Position numbers and translations under genes: made by a program. Positions 10,163 to 19,465 of a stretch of DNA of 64,000 nucleotides are shown here, one piece after another. Each line of letters starts with the position of its first letter. The stretch's first letter is position 1. Location: the NCBI GenBank assembly GCA_041488095.1, contig JBGPOP010000015.1, positions 1 to 64,000 on the forward strand, written 5' to 3'. The notes beneath the pieces were generated by a model. That model was not told the origin of the DNA. It did no database searches and was given only the letters and a program-made list of their open reading frames with translations. Source of the stretch: DASYPQ01 sp041488095 (GTDB taxonomy: Bacteria; Planctomycetota; UBA1135; GCA-002686595).

Positions 10163-11239
10163 TCAGGCACGGACAGGGGCGAGCGCGCGACGATCGATGG
10201 CGGAAAGTCGTCCATCCGGCGCAGGCAGCCCGTTTTCTGCCTCGGGCCCAGCGGCCGGACGGCTGGCCGGGAACCGCGGGTTGAGCCGCGGGTCGCGCCC
10301 CGGCCCGGCGATCTCGCGCAGGCGGTCGAGGAGGCGCCCGGGGTCGAGTTCGCGCATCCAGCTGGCTCGATCGCGGTCGGCCAGACCTCCTGCGGTCCAG
10401 TGCCGCAGGAGCTGCTTGACCCGCCCTGCCGCCCCGCGCGGGCCGGCGGAGCTCTGCGCCAGAAGCTCCTCGGCGTAGTCGAGCAGGAACCGTGCGGCGT
10501 CGGCCGGAGTCGACTGGACCCCCGAGAACACCCACGGGTCCCCGAGGGCGGACCTGCCGGCCATCGACAGGGCGCAGCCGGTCTCCGCGCGCATGCGCTC
10601 GAGGTCGGCGTGATCGCGGATCCCCCCGTTCCCGCACACCGGGATCCCGACGGCCGCGGCGGCGCGCGCGAGGCGGTCCCAGTCGACTTCGTCCTGGTAG
10701 GCCTCGGCCCGCGTGCGGCAGTGGACGGTCAGCATGGCCGCGCCACCCGCCTCGACCGCGCGCGCAAGGTCCTCGAGAGCCCGGTCATCGTCGTAGCCGG
10801 CGCGGATCTTGGCCGTGACGGGGACCTCGCCCGCCGCCCGGGCGCACGCGGCGACGATCGCTTCGACCGCGCGCGGCTCGCGCAGGAGCGCCGAGCCCGC
10901 GCAGCCTGCGATCGCGCCCTTGGCCGGACAGCCGAAGTTGAGGTCGACGAGCGGCGCGCCGATCTCGGCCGCACGGCGCGCGGTCTCGGCCAGGGCCTCG
11001 GGGTTCGAGCCCATCAGCTGCAGACCGACCGGCGCCTCGAAACGGCGCGGGCCGAGGTGCTGGCGCAGGAGCCGCGCGGGCAGCGGCTGGCTCACGACGC
11101 GCACGAACTCCGTGAAGGCGCCTCCCAGGCGATCCGGGGGGTTGCGCGCGAGCACGAGGTCGCGAAAGCACGGCTCGGTGACGCCCTCCATGGGCGCGAG
11201 CAAGTAGGGCGCGGTGAAGGGAAGTCGCTGGCCGGGCAT
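10163..11239 (-). CDS. tRNA-dihydrouridine synthase, DusC-like
   Basis: A 358-residue FMN-dependent enzyme reducing uridine to dihydrouridine in the tRNA D-loop. The flavin-binding opening APMEGVTEPCFRDLVL (15-30) resembles the DusC subgroup. Catalytic C104 sits in NFGCPAKGA, K144 in VTAKIRAGYD, and the phosphate-binding segment TVHCRTRAEAYQ follows. The C-terminal helical domain is present, and a Pro/Ala-rich tail of about 35 residues is an extension. The gene is divergent from the anchored repeat protein, with only 50 bp between them, and separated by 113 bp from the dodecin-like gene. The position specificity (U16 for DusC) is assumed from subgroup resemblance. Confidence 0.9.
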   Translation of the reverse strand: MPGQRLPFTAPYLLAPMEGVTEPCFRDLVLARNPPDRLGGAFTEFVRVVSQPLPARLLRQHLGPRRFEAPVGLQLMGSNPEALAETARRAAEIGAPLVDLNFGCPAKGAIAGCAGSALLREPRAVEAIVAACARAAGEVPVTAKIRAGYDDDRALEDLARAVEAGGAAMLTVHCRTRAEAYQDEVDWDRLARAAAAVGIPVCGNGGIRDHADLERMRAETGCALSMAGRSALGDPWVFSGVQSTPADAARFLLDYAEELLAQSSAGPRGAAGRVKQLLRHWTAGGLADRDRASWMRELDPGRLLDRLREIAGPGRDPRLNPRFPASRPAAGPEAENGLPAPDGRLSAIDRRALAPVRA

Positions 11240-11289
11240 CCAGACGGAGTCTACCGGCAGCCCGCGACGGGGGTCATCATGGACGCGCG

Positions 11290-13236
11290 ATGAAGCCCGG
11301 CCACCTCGTCATCGGCGCGCTGGCGCTGCTCGCCGCGCTCGTCGTCGGGCTCGAGATCGGCCTGCGCGGGAAGCCCGGGCCGCCGGACGGGAAGTTCGCG
11401 CTGCCCGGGCCTGAGATCGACGGGACGAACGGGCAAGAGGCTTCCGAGCCTGTCCCCACTCTCGAACCCGTGCCGGCCCAGGTCGAGGAAGCGTCCGAAG
11501 AGCCCGCGCGCGAGGAGATCGCCCCGCCGCAGGAAGCGGTCACGGCGATCGCGAGCCCCAGTCCCGACTCTGCGCCGGTCCACGGGCTCCTGACCGACTC
11601 GGCCACGGGGGAGCCGCTGCCCTTGTACCTCCTGCGCATCCGCGACGAGGCCGGGCGTCGCGAGGACGTCTCCACCGACGAGCGCGGGCGCTTCGCGACC
11701 GGAGCGCCGATGAGGGGGGGCACCCTCCATATCGTCCCGCTCGACGACCCACGCCACCGGCGCCCGGCGCAGGAGATCGCGCGCGAGCGCAGCGTGCAGA
11801 GCAGCGACGCGCCCGACATCGACCTCTCCGTCCCGAGCGGACCGACGTACCGCTTCGCGATCGCGCCGCCCGGCGCGGTGGAGGCGACCGAGCTCTCCGC
11901 CCGGCTGCGCGTCGCGAGCATCGACGACAGGAGGAGCCTCGATCCCGAGCTCTTGCGCGCGCCGGCGAGCGGCGACGCGCCCTGGGTGCGGTTCGTGCCG
12001 GTCCCGGAGGAATTCGACCGCGCCGAGGCGATCGAGCTGGCCAGCCGGGACGGTTTGTGGGCGGGCGAGGGGAAGGCCTCGATCGTGCGCGGCATCGCGC
12101 CCGGGATCGTGGATGTGGTGCTCGAGGCGCGGGCCGTGTTGCAGGGCAAGCTCGTCGACACCGGCGGAGGGGCTGTCGAAGGCGCGAGCGTGGTGTTCGA
12201 CGGAACGACGGTCGCGGGAAGACCGATGCGTCGCGCGACGGCGAGTGGCAAGGACGGCTCCTTCCGGTTCGACTTCCTGCGCGAAGGCAACGGGACGGTC
12301 TCGGTGCGCTCGCTGAGGCATGCGCCGCAGGACGCGGCGGTGAGACTCCTCGCGACGAACCTGACGACACAGGACCTCCTCCTCCAGCCGCTGCCGCCCG
12401 CGGGAGCGATCCGAGGTCGGCTCGAGAGCGAGACGGGGACGTACAACCCCGGGATCGAGGTCGTGCTGAGGCCGATCGCGAGCGCGGCTCTCTCCGGCGG
12501 CGGACCGAGAGAGGCGACGGCCCGCGTGCGCTGGGAGGAGGCCGGCGGGCGACAGTTCGGGCGCTTCGAATTCGAGGGACTACCGGCCGGGAAGTACGAG
12601 CTCGCCGTTCGCGACAACAACTGGTTCCCGTGGGAGCCGCGCAGCGTCACGGTCTCACCGCCGTCGGAGGAGACACGATTCCTCGCCCACGACGACATCG
12701 CGCATGCCGTCTTCGCCTTCCGCGCGCGGGACGCGGATGCCGGCGCCCGCCTGGACGGGTTCTTCGCCTCGATCGAGGTCAAGGGCGGCCCCGCCTGGTC
12801 GAGGAGGCTCTCCTTCGAAGATCGAGCGCTCGTCCGCTTCCCGCTGGAGCGGAGCTTCCGCTGGCGCCTGGACCAGGAGGGCTACCGGCCCGCGTTCGGC
12901 AACGAGAAGGCCTTCGCGGTCGAGGAGATGCGCGGCGGGCGCGTGTGGAGGTTCGCCGAGATCGATTTGAAGCCGGGCTGGGGCGAGGTGTTCAAGGTCG
13001 TGCGCCGCGGCAACAACAAGCCGATCCAGGGCGCGAAGGTCCTGCTCGACGGTCGCGAGGCCGGCACCACGCAGGGCGACGGGACGGTCGCGGTCGAGGC
13101 CCGTGATCGGCCGGGCCGCGTCGAGGTGGTGTACCGCGACTGGAGGACGTCGGGTCCGGTCGACCTGAGGCCTCCGTGGCGTCGCAGGGAGAAGAGATTC
13201 GTCCTCCTGTCGATGGTCCCGCCCGCGCCGAGGTAG
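11290..13236 (+). CDS. membrane-anchored protein with carboxypeptidase-regulatory-like repeats
   Basis: A 648-residue protein with one N-terminal transmembrane helix (about 6-26), a Pro/Glu-rich linker (27-95), then beta-sandwich units of the CarboxypepD_reg/Cna-B type. Units are recognisable by the pattern 'G.L.D...G.PL....DE.GRF': about 97-150, 280-340, 375-450 and 572-612. It has no catalytic motif. Such proteins project from the inner membrane into the periplasm and are abundant in Planctomycetota, usually without known function. The protein at 35860 has the same architecture and opening residues (MKP followed by a hydrophobic helix), so the two are probably paralogues. Confidence 0.72.
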   Translation: MKPGHLVIGALALLAALVVGLEIGLRGKPGPPDGKFALPGPEIDGTNGQEASEPVPTLEPVPAQVEEASEEPAREEIAPPQEAVTAIASPSPDSAPVHGLLTDSATGEPLPLYLLRIRDEAGRREDVSTDERGRFATGAPMRGGTLHIVPLDDPRHRRPAQEIARERSVQSSDAPDIDLSVPSGPTYRFAIAPPGAVEATELSARLRVASIDDRRSLDPELLRAPASGDAPWVRFVPVPEEFDRAEAIELASRDGLWAGEGKASIVRGIAPGIVDVVLEARAVLQGKLVDTGGGAVEGASVVFDGTTVAGRPMRRATASGKDGSFRFDFLREGNGTVSVRSLRHAPQDAAVRLLATNLTTQDLLLQPLPPAGAIRGRLESETGTYNPGIEVVLRPIASAALSGGGPREATARVRWEEAGGRQFGRFEFEGLPAGKYELAVRDNNWFPWEPRSVTVSPPSEETRFLAHDDIAHAVFAFRARDADAGARLDGFFASIEVKGGPAWSRRLSFEDRALVRFPLERSFRWRLDQEGYRPAFGNEKAFAVEEMRGGRVWRFAEIDLKPGWGEVFKVVRRGNNKPIQGAKVLLDGREAGTTQGDGTVAVEARDRPGRVEVVYRDWRTSGPVDLRPPWRRREKRFVLLSMVPPAPR

Positions 13237-13291
13237 GCGGTCTTCGCCGTCCGTGGCCGGGCCATGCCAGCCGGTACAATCCGACCTGCCC

Positions 13292-14305
13292 ATGACCGCC
13301 GAACGCGAGAAAGGAGCCTGGAAGCGCTTCGATTCCATCCGCATTGCCGACGCTGCGCCGCGGCTCGCGGGCGTCGTGCGCAGGACCCCGCTCCTCTCGA
13401 TCGAATCGGGCGATCCGCGCGTCGAGCTGCGCGCCAAGCTCGAGAACCGCCAGGAGACGGGCTCCTTCAAGGCGCGCGGGGCGTGGAACCAGGTCTCGCA
13501 GCTCGACGACGCGCAACGGCGTGCCGGCGTCGTGTGCCCGAGCTCCGGCAACCACGGCAAGGCGCTGGCGTGGGCGGCGCATCGCGCGGGCGTCCCGGCG
13601 ACGATCGTGATGCCCGCGAACGCCTACCCGAACAAGATCCAGGCCTGCCGCGAGCTCGGCGCGGAAGTCGTCCTCGCGCCCACGCGCGAGCTCGCGGACG
13701 TCGAGTGCGCGAGGCTCGTCGAGCGCGGCATGACGCTCGTCCACCCCTACGATGCGTCGCGCACGATCCAGGGCGCAGGCACGGTCGGGCTCGAGATCGC
13801 GGAGGATTGGCCCGAGGTCGACGTCGTCATCGTGCCGGTCGGCGGGGGAGGGCTGATCACCGGCACGTCGCTCGCGATCCGGCAGACACTCGGGGATCGC
13901 GTGCGCGTCCTGGGCGCGGAGCCTCGCGGGGCGCCCTCGCTCTCGCGCGGCCTCCAGGCCGGGAAACCGGTCGTCCTCGAAAAGATCGAGAGCCAGGTGC
14001 AAGGGCTGACGCCCCTGTACTCGGGCCAGATCAACATCGACATCTGCCGCGCGACCCTCAACGGGGTCGTGCTGTTCGACGACGAGGTCGCCTTTGCGGC
14101 GCAGCGGCGGCTGGTCGCGCTGGACGAGGTCGTCGAGCCGGCAGGAGCGGCCGCAGCGGGGCTGGTGTGGTCGGGCCTGCTGCCCGAGCAGGTTCTCGAA
14201 GGACGGACGGCGCGGCGCCCCGTGCGGGTCGCGGTGGTCGTCTCCGGGGGCAACCCCGATCCGGCGCAGCTCGAGTCCGTGCGCGCGAGAGCGGGCTCGC
14301 GATGA
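13292..14305 (+). CDS. threonine/serine dehydratase-like PLP enzyme
   Basis: A 337-residue fold-type II PLP enzyme of the threonine ammonia-lyase / serine racemase group, deaminating threonine to 2-oxobutyrate or serine to pyruvate. K60 in ETGSFKARG forms the Schiff base, SSGNHGKALAWAA binds substrate, and VPVGGGGLITGTS cradles the PLP phosphate. The C-terminal ACT-like regulatory domain of IlvA is absent, so it is the short catabolic or racemase-like form. A GTG 39 nt upstream is open, but the ATG at 13292 fits the family's length and has TACAAT just upstream as a possible -10. Its stop overlaps the start of the RNA methyltransferase gene by 4 nt. Confidence 0.87.
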   Translation: MTAEREKGAWKRFDSIRIADAAPRLAGVVRRTPLLSIESGDPRVELRAKLENRQETGSFKARGAWNQVSQLDDAQRRAGVVCPSSGNHGKALAWAAHRAGVPATIVMPANAYPNKIQACRELGAEVVLAPTRELADVECARLVERGMTLVHPYDASRTIQGAGTVGLEIAEDWPEVDVVIVPVGGGGLITGTSLAIRQTLGDRVRVLGAEPRGAPSLSRGLQAGKPVVLEKIESQVQGLTPLYSGQINIDICRATLNGVVLFDDEVAFAAQRRLVALDEVVEPAGAAAAGLVWSGLLPEQVLEGRTARRPVRVAVVVSGGNPDPAQLESVRARAGSR

Positions 14306-15105
14306 AACGCGTCGTCCTGGTGCGGCCTTCGGGACCGCGCAACGTGGGCATGATCGTCCGCGCGGCGGCGAACTTCGGGCCGTGCGAGGTGGTCCTGGTC
14401 GCTCCGGAGCGGCCCGCGCTGCTCGTGCACCCCGACTTCGAGCAGATGTCGCACGGCGTCGATCGGGCGCGCGAGCGGTGCCTTGTCGTCAGGACGCTGC
14501 GCGAGGCCCTCGCCGACGCGACGCACTCGATCGGCTTCAGCGCGCGGGCGCGCGATCGGCGAGCGCGCGCCGACTGGCGCACGGCGCGGGAAGAGCTCCT
14601 CGAACGCGCCAACGATCCGCGTGAGAGGATCGCGCTCGTCTTCGGCAACGAGGTCACCGGATTCATCAAGGCGGAGGCCGCACAGTGCGCCGACCTCGTC
14701 CACATCGCCACGACCTCCGAGCACACCTCGCTCAACCTCGCGCTGGCGGTCGGCGTCGTGCTCTCGGACCTCTTCGTCGAGAAAGGCCACAAGAAGCGCG
14801 AGCGCAACCGCAGGCCGCTCTCGGGCGAGGGCCGCGCCTTCCTCGGGGCGGCGATGAAGCACGTCCTCGGCGAGCGGGTCGCGCGCACCCCGGCGGCGCG
14901 GCGCGACATCCTGGCCATGATCGAGCGCCTGGCCGCCCGCGCACCCCTCGAGGACCGCGATGCGCGCGCCTGGCACCTCGTGCTGCGCGCGCTCGGGAAC
15001 GAGCTGACGCCGAAGGACCTCGGGATCGCGCTCGCGCCGCGCCGGGGGCGGCGCAAGCAGGCCGTGCGGCAGGCCCGGGAGAAGGCCGGCCGGGTCGCGC
15101 GTTGA
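14302..15105 (+). CDS. TrmJ-like SpoU-family RNA 2'-O-methyltransferase
   Basis: A 267-residue SPOUT methyltransferase. Its three motifs are intact: RPSGPRNVGMIVRAAANFG (motif 1, N14 and R20), ALVFGNEVTGF (motif 2, E117), and TTSEHTSLNLALAVGVV (motif 3), which make the trefoil knot binding SAM. The closest family is TrmJ, which methylates position 32 of tRNAs. The basic C-terminal region (RRGRRKQAVRQAREKAGR) may aid RNA binding. ATGA overlap with the dehydratase indicates a two-gene operon. It ends 3 bp before the convergent RND pump gene, so the 3' ends of the two transcripts must overlap. Confidence 0.9.
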   Translation: MKRVVLVRPSGPRNVGMIVRAAANFGPCEVVLVAPERPALLVHPDFEQMSHGVDRARERCLVVRTLREALADATHSIGFSARARDRRARADWRTAREELLERANDPRERIALVFGNEVTGFIKAEAAQCADLVHIATTSEHTSLNLALAVGVVLSDLFVEKGHKKRERNRRPLSGEGRAFLGAAMKHVLGERVARTPAARRDILAMIERLAARAPLEDRDARAWHLVLRALGNELTPKDLGIALAPRRGRRKQAVRQAREKAGRVAR

Positions 15106-15108
15106 ACC

Positions 15109-18100
15109 TCAGGTCGGCTGGCTCTGCCTCTCGAACCGCCCGAAGCGCAGAGCCAGACTCGGCAGCACGAGGAGGTTGAGGAGGGTGGAAGTCACGAGCC
15201 CGCCCAGGATCACCCCGGCCATCGGGCCCTCGATCTCCCGTCCGGGCTTGCCGCTCTCGAGGGCCAGGGGCAGGAGGCCGAGCCCCGTGACCAGCGCCGT
15301 CATCAGGATCGGCGTGAAGCGTTCGCTGGCTCCGCGCAGCGCGGTCTCGAGACCCCAGGTCAAGCCCTCCTCGGTGACCAGGTGTTTGAAGTGCGACACC
15401 ATCATGATCGAGTTGCGCATCGTGATGCCGAACAGCGTCACGAATCCCACCAGCGAACCGATCGACAGCGAGCCTCCGCCGATCCACGCGGCCAGCACGC
15501 CTCCGACCAGCGCGAAGGGCAGGTTGGCGAGCACGAGCAGGACGTCCCTCGTCCTGCGAAAAACCATCGAGAGGAGCAGGAGGATCCCCACGCCGGCGAT
15601 GCAGGAAGAGAGGAGGATCTCGGTCTGCGCCCTCTCACGCTCCTCGGCCGCGCCGCTGAACGTCGCGTACGTGCCCTTGGTGAAGGGCACGTCGCTCGCC
15701 ACCTTGCGCTTGGCTTCGGTCACGAACGAGGCCACGTCGCGCGCCTGGACGTTGCAGGTGACCGTCTGCCTCCGGCGGCCGCCTTCGTGCAGGAGCATGT
15801 AGTGTCCGTTCGTGGAGTCGATGTCTGCCAGCACGCTCAAGGGAACCGCGAGACCCTGCGAGCTGCGCAGCGGGAGCTCGCCGATTCGCTCCGGATCCAC
15901 GCGATATTCGGGCGCGAGCACGACCACCACGTCGGTCACACGGTTGCCCTGGAACGTCTCGGCAACCGCTCTGCCTTGGAAAGCCGTCTGGATGGCCTCG
16001 AGCACCTGCACGGGCTGGAACCCGAACTGCGCCAGACGCTCCGGCTTCAGCCTGGCTGACACTTGGGGCAGGCCCGGAGGAGAGACCTGCTGCACGTCGA
16101 CCGCTCCCGGGACGGCCTTGACAGCGCTCACGATCTCGCGCGCCTTCTCGTCGATCAGGTCCAGGTCATCACCGAAGACGTTGATGACCACCGTCGCCGT
16201 CTCGCCTGTGATCGTCTCGCCGATGCGGTCACCGAGGAAGGTCAACACCTGGCCACGGACGTCCGGGAAGCCGGAGAGCGTCCTCCTGATCTCCTCCTCG
16301 ACACCTTCCTCTTCGTCGGCCGGGGTGGGCTTGAGCTCGACGTGGAACTCACTGCGGTGAGGACCCCACGGATCCTCGCCAAGCTCCGAGCGGCCGATCT
16401 GCTGCTCGACCGTGGCGACATGCGCGTTGGCGAGGAGCTCGCTCGAGATCCGCTCTCCCACGCGGCGCATCTCCTCGAGCGACGTGCCGGGGACTGCGGA
16501 GACTTGAAGAACGAAGTGTCCCTCGCGGAACTGGGGCAGGAGCTCGCCGCCGAAAAAGGGCAGGACCGCGAGCGCAGCCAGGAAAAGCAGGAGTGCGGGC
16601 ACGGCGACCCAGACCAGCCGCGGAACCAGCCTCTCCAGCATCTGGCGGTAGAAGGCCTTCGCCCGCGTGAGCAGCCAGAGCTCCTTGGCCGAAGCGGCCG
16701 CCCCGGGCAGGAGCACGAGCGACAGCGCGGGCGTCACGGTCAGCGCGACCAGGAGCGAAGCGAGGATCGCCAGCAGGTAGGTCTGGCCGAGCGGTGCGAA
16801 CAGCCGGCCTTGCAGCCCCGACATCGTCAGCACCGGCAGGAGCACGAGCGCCACGACGAAGGTCGCGTAGACCACGGATCCGTAGACCTCGATCGTGGCG
16901 TCGAACACGATCTGGAAGACCGGACGGTGCGAGGCCGCCGCCCGATCCATGCGCAGTCGGCGGAAGATGTTCTCGACGTCGATGATCGCGTCGTCGACCA
17001 CCACGCCCAGCGCGATGGCCAAGCCCCCCAGCGTGATCGTGTTCAGCGTAGCGCCGAAGTGGTGCAGGACGCCGACCGCCATGAACAGGGACAGGGGGAT
17101 CGCGGTCAGGGAGATGAACGCGGTGCGGACGTTGTACAGGAACAGGAACAGGACCAGCGTGACCAGGATCGCGCCGACGTACAGCGAGGAGCCGAGGTTC
17201 GCGACCGCGTTCTCGATGAACGTCGCGGGGCGGTGGAGCCGGGGATAGAGCACGATGCCCTCGGCTCCGATCGCAGGCTTCACCTCCTCCAGCGCGCTCT
17301 CCACCGCGCGCGTCGTGTCCATGGTGTTCGCCCCGTACTGGGCGGTCATCGTCATCAGCACGCCGGGCCGGCCCTGGATCAGCGCATCCCCGAACTTCGG
17401 CTCCGCGCTCTCGACCACGTCTGCAACTTCCTCGAGGAGCACGCTGCGCCCCTCGCGGCGCGCGAGCACGATCTCTCCGAGCTCCGAAGCCGTGGTGAAC
17501 TGGCCCTCGCTCTGGAGCACGACACGCTGGTTCTGACCCTCGACGAAGCCCGCGCCCAGCACGCCGGTCGAGTTCCTGGCCGCCTCCACCACGTCCTGCA
17601 TCGTCAGCGCGAAGGCCTGCATGCGCTCGGGACGCAGCCGGATCTGGAGCTGGCGCATGTCGCCGCCGAAGATGCTGACGCTGGCCACGCCCGGCACGGA
17701 CAAGAGGCGTGGCCGCAGCGTCCATTGCGCGAACGTGCGCAACTCCATCGGCGAGAGCTTGTCCGACACCAATCCGATCTTGAGCAGATCCATCGTGGCC
17801 GAAGTGAGCGGCGTCATCCGGGGGCTCTTGACACCTCCCGGAAGCTGTCCGGTGGCCTGAACGAGCAGCTCGCCGAGCACTTGCCGGGCGCGGAAGACCT
17901 CCGTGCCCTCCTTGAACACGGCCGTGATGATCGAGAGCCCCTGGATGGACTGCGAGCGGATCGATTCGAGGTCACCCGCTCCGTTGATCGCCGACTCGAT
18001 CGGCCGCGTGACCAGGAGCTCCACCTGCTCGGCCGAAAGGCCCGGCGCCTCCGTCTGCACCACGACCTGCGGCGGGACGAAGTCGGGAAACACGTCCAGC

Positions 18101-18204
18101 TTGGCGTGCGCGGTGGCGTACAGGCCGTAGACGAGCACGATGCAGGCGAGCGCGATCACCACGCCGCGGAAGCGCAGCGAGAACCCGACCAGCGCGTTCA
18201 GCAT
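15109..18204 (-). CDS. heavy-metal-efflux RND transporter (CusA/CzcA family)
   Basis: A 1031-residue inner-membrane proton/metal antiporter, the usual length for HME-RND pumps. The first helix is about 13-31, a porter domain follows, and helix 4 carries VVVDDAIIDVEN (401-412), the proton-relay and signature motif. E. coli CusA has VDAAIVMIEN and CzcA has VDGAVIIVEN at this site, so this pump belongs to neither named metal class on that criterion. The second half repeats the fold, with MVFRRTRDVLLVLANLPFA before the last helices. It is the third gene of an outer membrane factor / membrane fusion protein / RND operon and lies 37 bp after the fusion protein gene. The exported metal is unknown. 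Confidence 0.93.
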   Translation of the reverse strand: MLNALVGFSLRFRGVVIALACIVLVYGLYATAHAKLDVFPDFVPPQVVVQTEAPGLSAEQVELLVTRPIESAINGAGDLESIRSQSIQGLSIITAVFKEGTEVFRARQVLGELLVQATGQLPGGVKSPRMTPLTSATMDLLKIGLVSDKLSPMELRTFAQWTLRPRLLSVPGVASVSIFGGDMRQLQIRLRPERMQAFALTMQDVVEAARNSTGVLGAGFVEGQNQRVVLQSEGQFTTASELGEIVLARREGRSVLLEEVADVVESAEPKFGDALIQGRPGVLMTMTAQYGANTMDTTRAVESALEEVKPAIGAEGIVLYPRLHRPATFIENAVANLGSSLYVGAILVTLVLFLFLYNVRTAFISLTAIPLSLFMAVGVLHHFGATLNTITLGGLAIALGVVVDDAIIDVENIFRRLRMDRAAASHRPVFQIVFDATIEVYGSVVYATFVVALVLLPVLTMSGLQGRLFAPLGQTYLLAILASLLVALTVTPALSLVLLPGAAASAKELWLLTRAKAFYRQMLERLVPRLVWVAVPALLLFLAALAVLPFFGGELLPQFREGHFVLQVSAVPGTSLEEMRRVGERISSELLANAHVATVEQQIGRSELGEDPWGPHRSEFHVELKPTPADEEEGVEEEIRRTLSGFPDVRGQVLTFLGDRIGETITGETATVVINVFGDDLDLIDEKAREIVSAVKAVPGAVDVQQVSPPGLPQVSARLKPERLAQFGFQPVQVLEAIQTAFQGRAVAETFQGNRVTDVVVVLAPEYRVDPERIGELPLRSSQGLAVPLSVLADIDSTNGHYMLLHEGGRRRQTVTCNVQARDVASFVTEAKRKVASDVPFTKGTYATFSGAAEERERAQTEILLSSCIAGVGILLLLSMVFRRTRDVLLVLANLPFALVGGVLAAWIGGGSLSIGSLVGFVTLFGITMRNSIMMVSHFKHLVTEEGLTWGLETALRGASERFTPILMTALVTGLGLLPLALESGKPGREIEGPMAGVILGGLVTSTLLNLLVLPSLALRFGRFERQSQPT

Positions 18205-18241
18205 GCGTCCGCCTCGGTGGACGCTTCCCTGGCTCGCGGAC

Positions 18242-19465
18242 TCACTGCTCCTCCGCCCCTCCGCTTGACGCGCTGAGGATCTCGGTCGAGAGGACGCTCT
18301 GGGCCCCGGTGACGACCGCGCGAGCCTTCCGGGCCCAGTCCGCGGTCACGAACCAACCCTCGGGGACGGCGTGGTCGAGCGCGACCTCTTCGCGGGCGAA
18401 CTCCTCGTCGCCGGTCTGCACGTAGACCCAGGCCTTTCCCGCGTGGCGCACGACCGCCGAGCGCGGGACGATCGCGCCGTCCTGCGGCGGGACCGGACGC
18501 TCGATCCAGGCCGTGACGGCTTGACCGGGCCGCAGCCGCAGCTCGCCCGGCGTGACGCGGAAGAGAAGCGCCTGCCCTTGCGCCTCCGCGGTCGGCGCCA
18601 GCGCGACGCGGCGCCCCTCGAGCGTGCGGTCCGGATGCGCGACCGGGACGACGAGCGCGCGCTCGGGCGGGTCGACCGACTCGCCGATCGGCAGCTCGAC
18701 GCGGACGAGCGCGGGATCGAAGCGCTCGATGCGCGCGAGGGGAGCCCCGGCCTCGACGGCCTCGCCCGGACGCGCGCGCAGATCGACGACCTCGCCCCCG
18801 CGCTCCAGCACGAGAGGGAGCGCCCCGGTCGAGAAGGTCTTGGGGTCGAGCGCCGCCTCGAGCACGCGCCGCGACTCGCTCGAGGCGGCCAGGCGAGCGC
18901 TCTCCTCCTTCACGCGGCCCTCGGCTTCCTGGAGAGCGCGGTCGGAGACGTTCTTGCCGTCGGCGTTGAGGGTCCGGGCGCGCTCGAGCGCGGTCTGCGC
19001 AACGTCGATCGCCGCGCTGGCCGATGCCTGTTCGCCCTTGGCTGCGGCGAGGCGGGCAGCGAGGTCGGCGCGCTCGACCGCCGAGAGCCGCGGCTCGAGC
19101 GAGCCGAGCGTCGCGCCGTCGGCGAGCGTGTCGCCGATCCCGGGCCAGGTGCCGCTCGCGCGGACCGTTCCGGCGACCGGCGCGCGCAGCTCCCAGGTCT
19201 GCGAGGGGTCGGAGACGACGCGCCCGTAGGCGCGGAGCTCCGGCCGCAGGGAGAGCGGCGCGAGATCCGCGACCTGGAGGCCCATCCGCTCCTGCGCCGC
19301 GCGGTCGATGTGCACGATCGGCTCGCCGCGCGGACCCCGCACCGGCTTCGCCTCGGGCGGGGTTTTCGCGAGAGGCTCCTCCGACGCGGTCTTGCGCGTG
19401 CAGCCCGAGGCCAGCGCGATCGAGAGGCCGCAGGCGAGGAGTGCGGCTGCGAGGGCACGGTTCAT
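18242..19465 (-). CDS. RND periplasmic adaptor lipoprotein (CusB/HlyD family)
   Basis: A 407-residue membrane fusion protein linking the RND pump to its outer-membrane channel. The signal peptide ends in ASGC, with C22 a likely lipidation site. An N-terminal beta region (about 40-100, including VVSDPSQTWELRAPVAGTV) precedes a coiled-coil hairpin (about 120-200, AARLAAAKGEQASASAAIDV), a lipoyl-like segment and C-terminal beta domains. The frame is open far upstream, but ATG 19465 has GAAAGGA 8 nt before it and overlaps the outer membrane factor stop by 4 nt. The Met-rich copper motifs of E. coli CusB are not apparent, consistent with a metal other than copper or silver. Confidence 0.9.
   Translation of the reverse strand: MNRALAAALLACGLSIALASGCTRKTASEEPLAKTPPEAKPVRGPRGEPIVHIDRAAQERMGLQVADLAPLSLRPELRAYGRVVSDPSQTWELRAPVAGTVRASGTWPGIGDTLADGATLGSLEPRLSAVERADLAARLAAAKGEQASASAAIDVAQTALERARTLNADGKNVSDRALQEAEGRVKEESARLAASSESRRVLEAALDPKTFSTGALPLVLERGGEVVDLRARPGEAVEAGAPLARIERFDPALVRVELPIGESVDPPERALVVPVAHPDRTLEGRRVALAPTAEAQGQALLFRVTPGELRLRPGQAVTAWIERPVPPQDGAIVPRSAVVRHAGKAWVYVQTGDEEFAREEVALDHAVPEGWFVTADWARKARAVVTGAQSVLSTEILSASSGGAEEQ

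Noticed and set aside
13253..13291. Upstream GTG start for the dehydratase gene
   Set aside because: The extra 13 residues show no similarity to the family and there is no ribosome-binding site; the ATG at 13292 is preferred.
16063..18276. A long plus-strand open frame opposite the RND pump gene
   Set aside because: It is the complementary frame of a well-supported transporter, with no domain or signal of its own.
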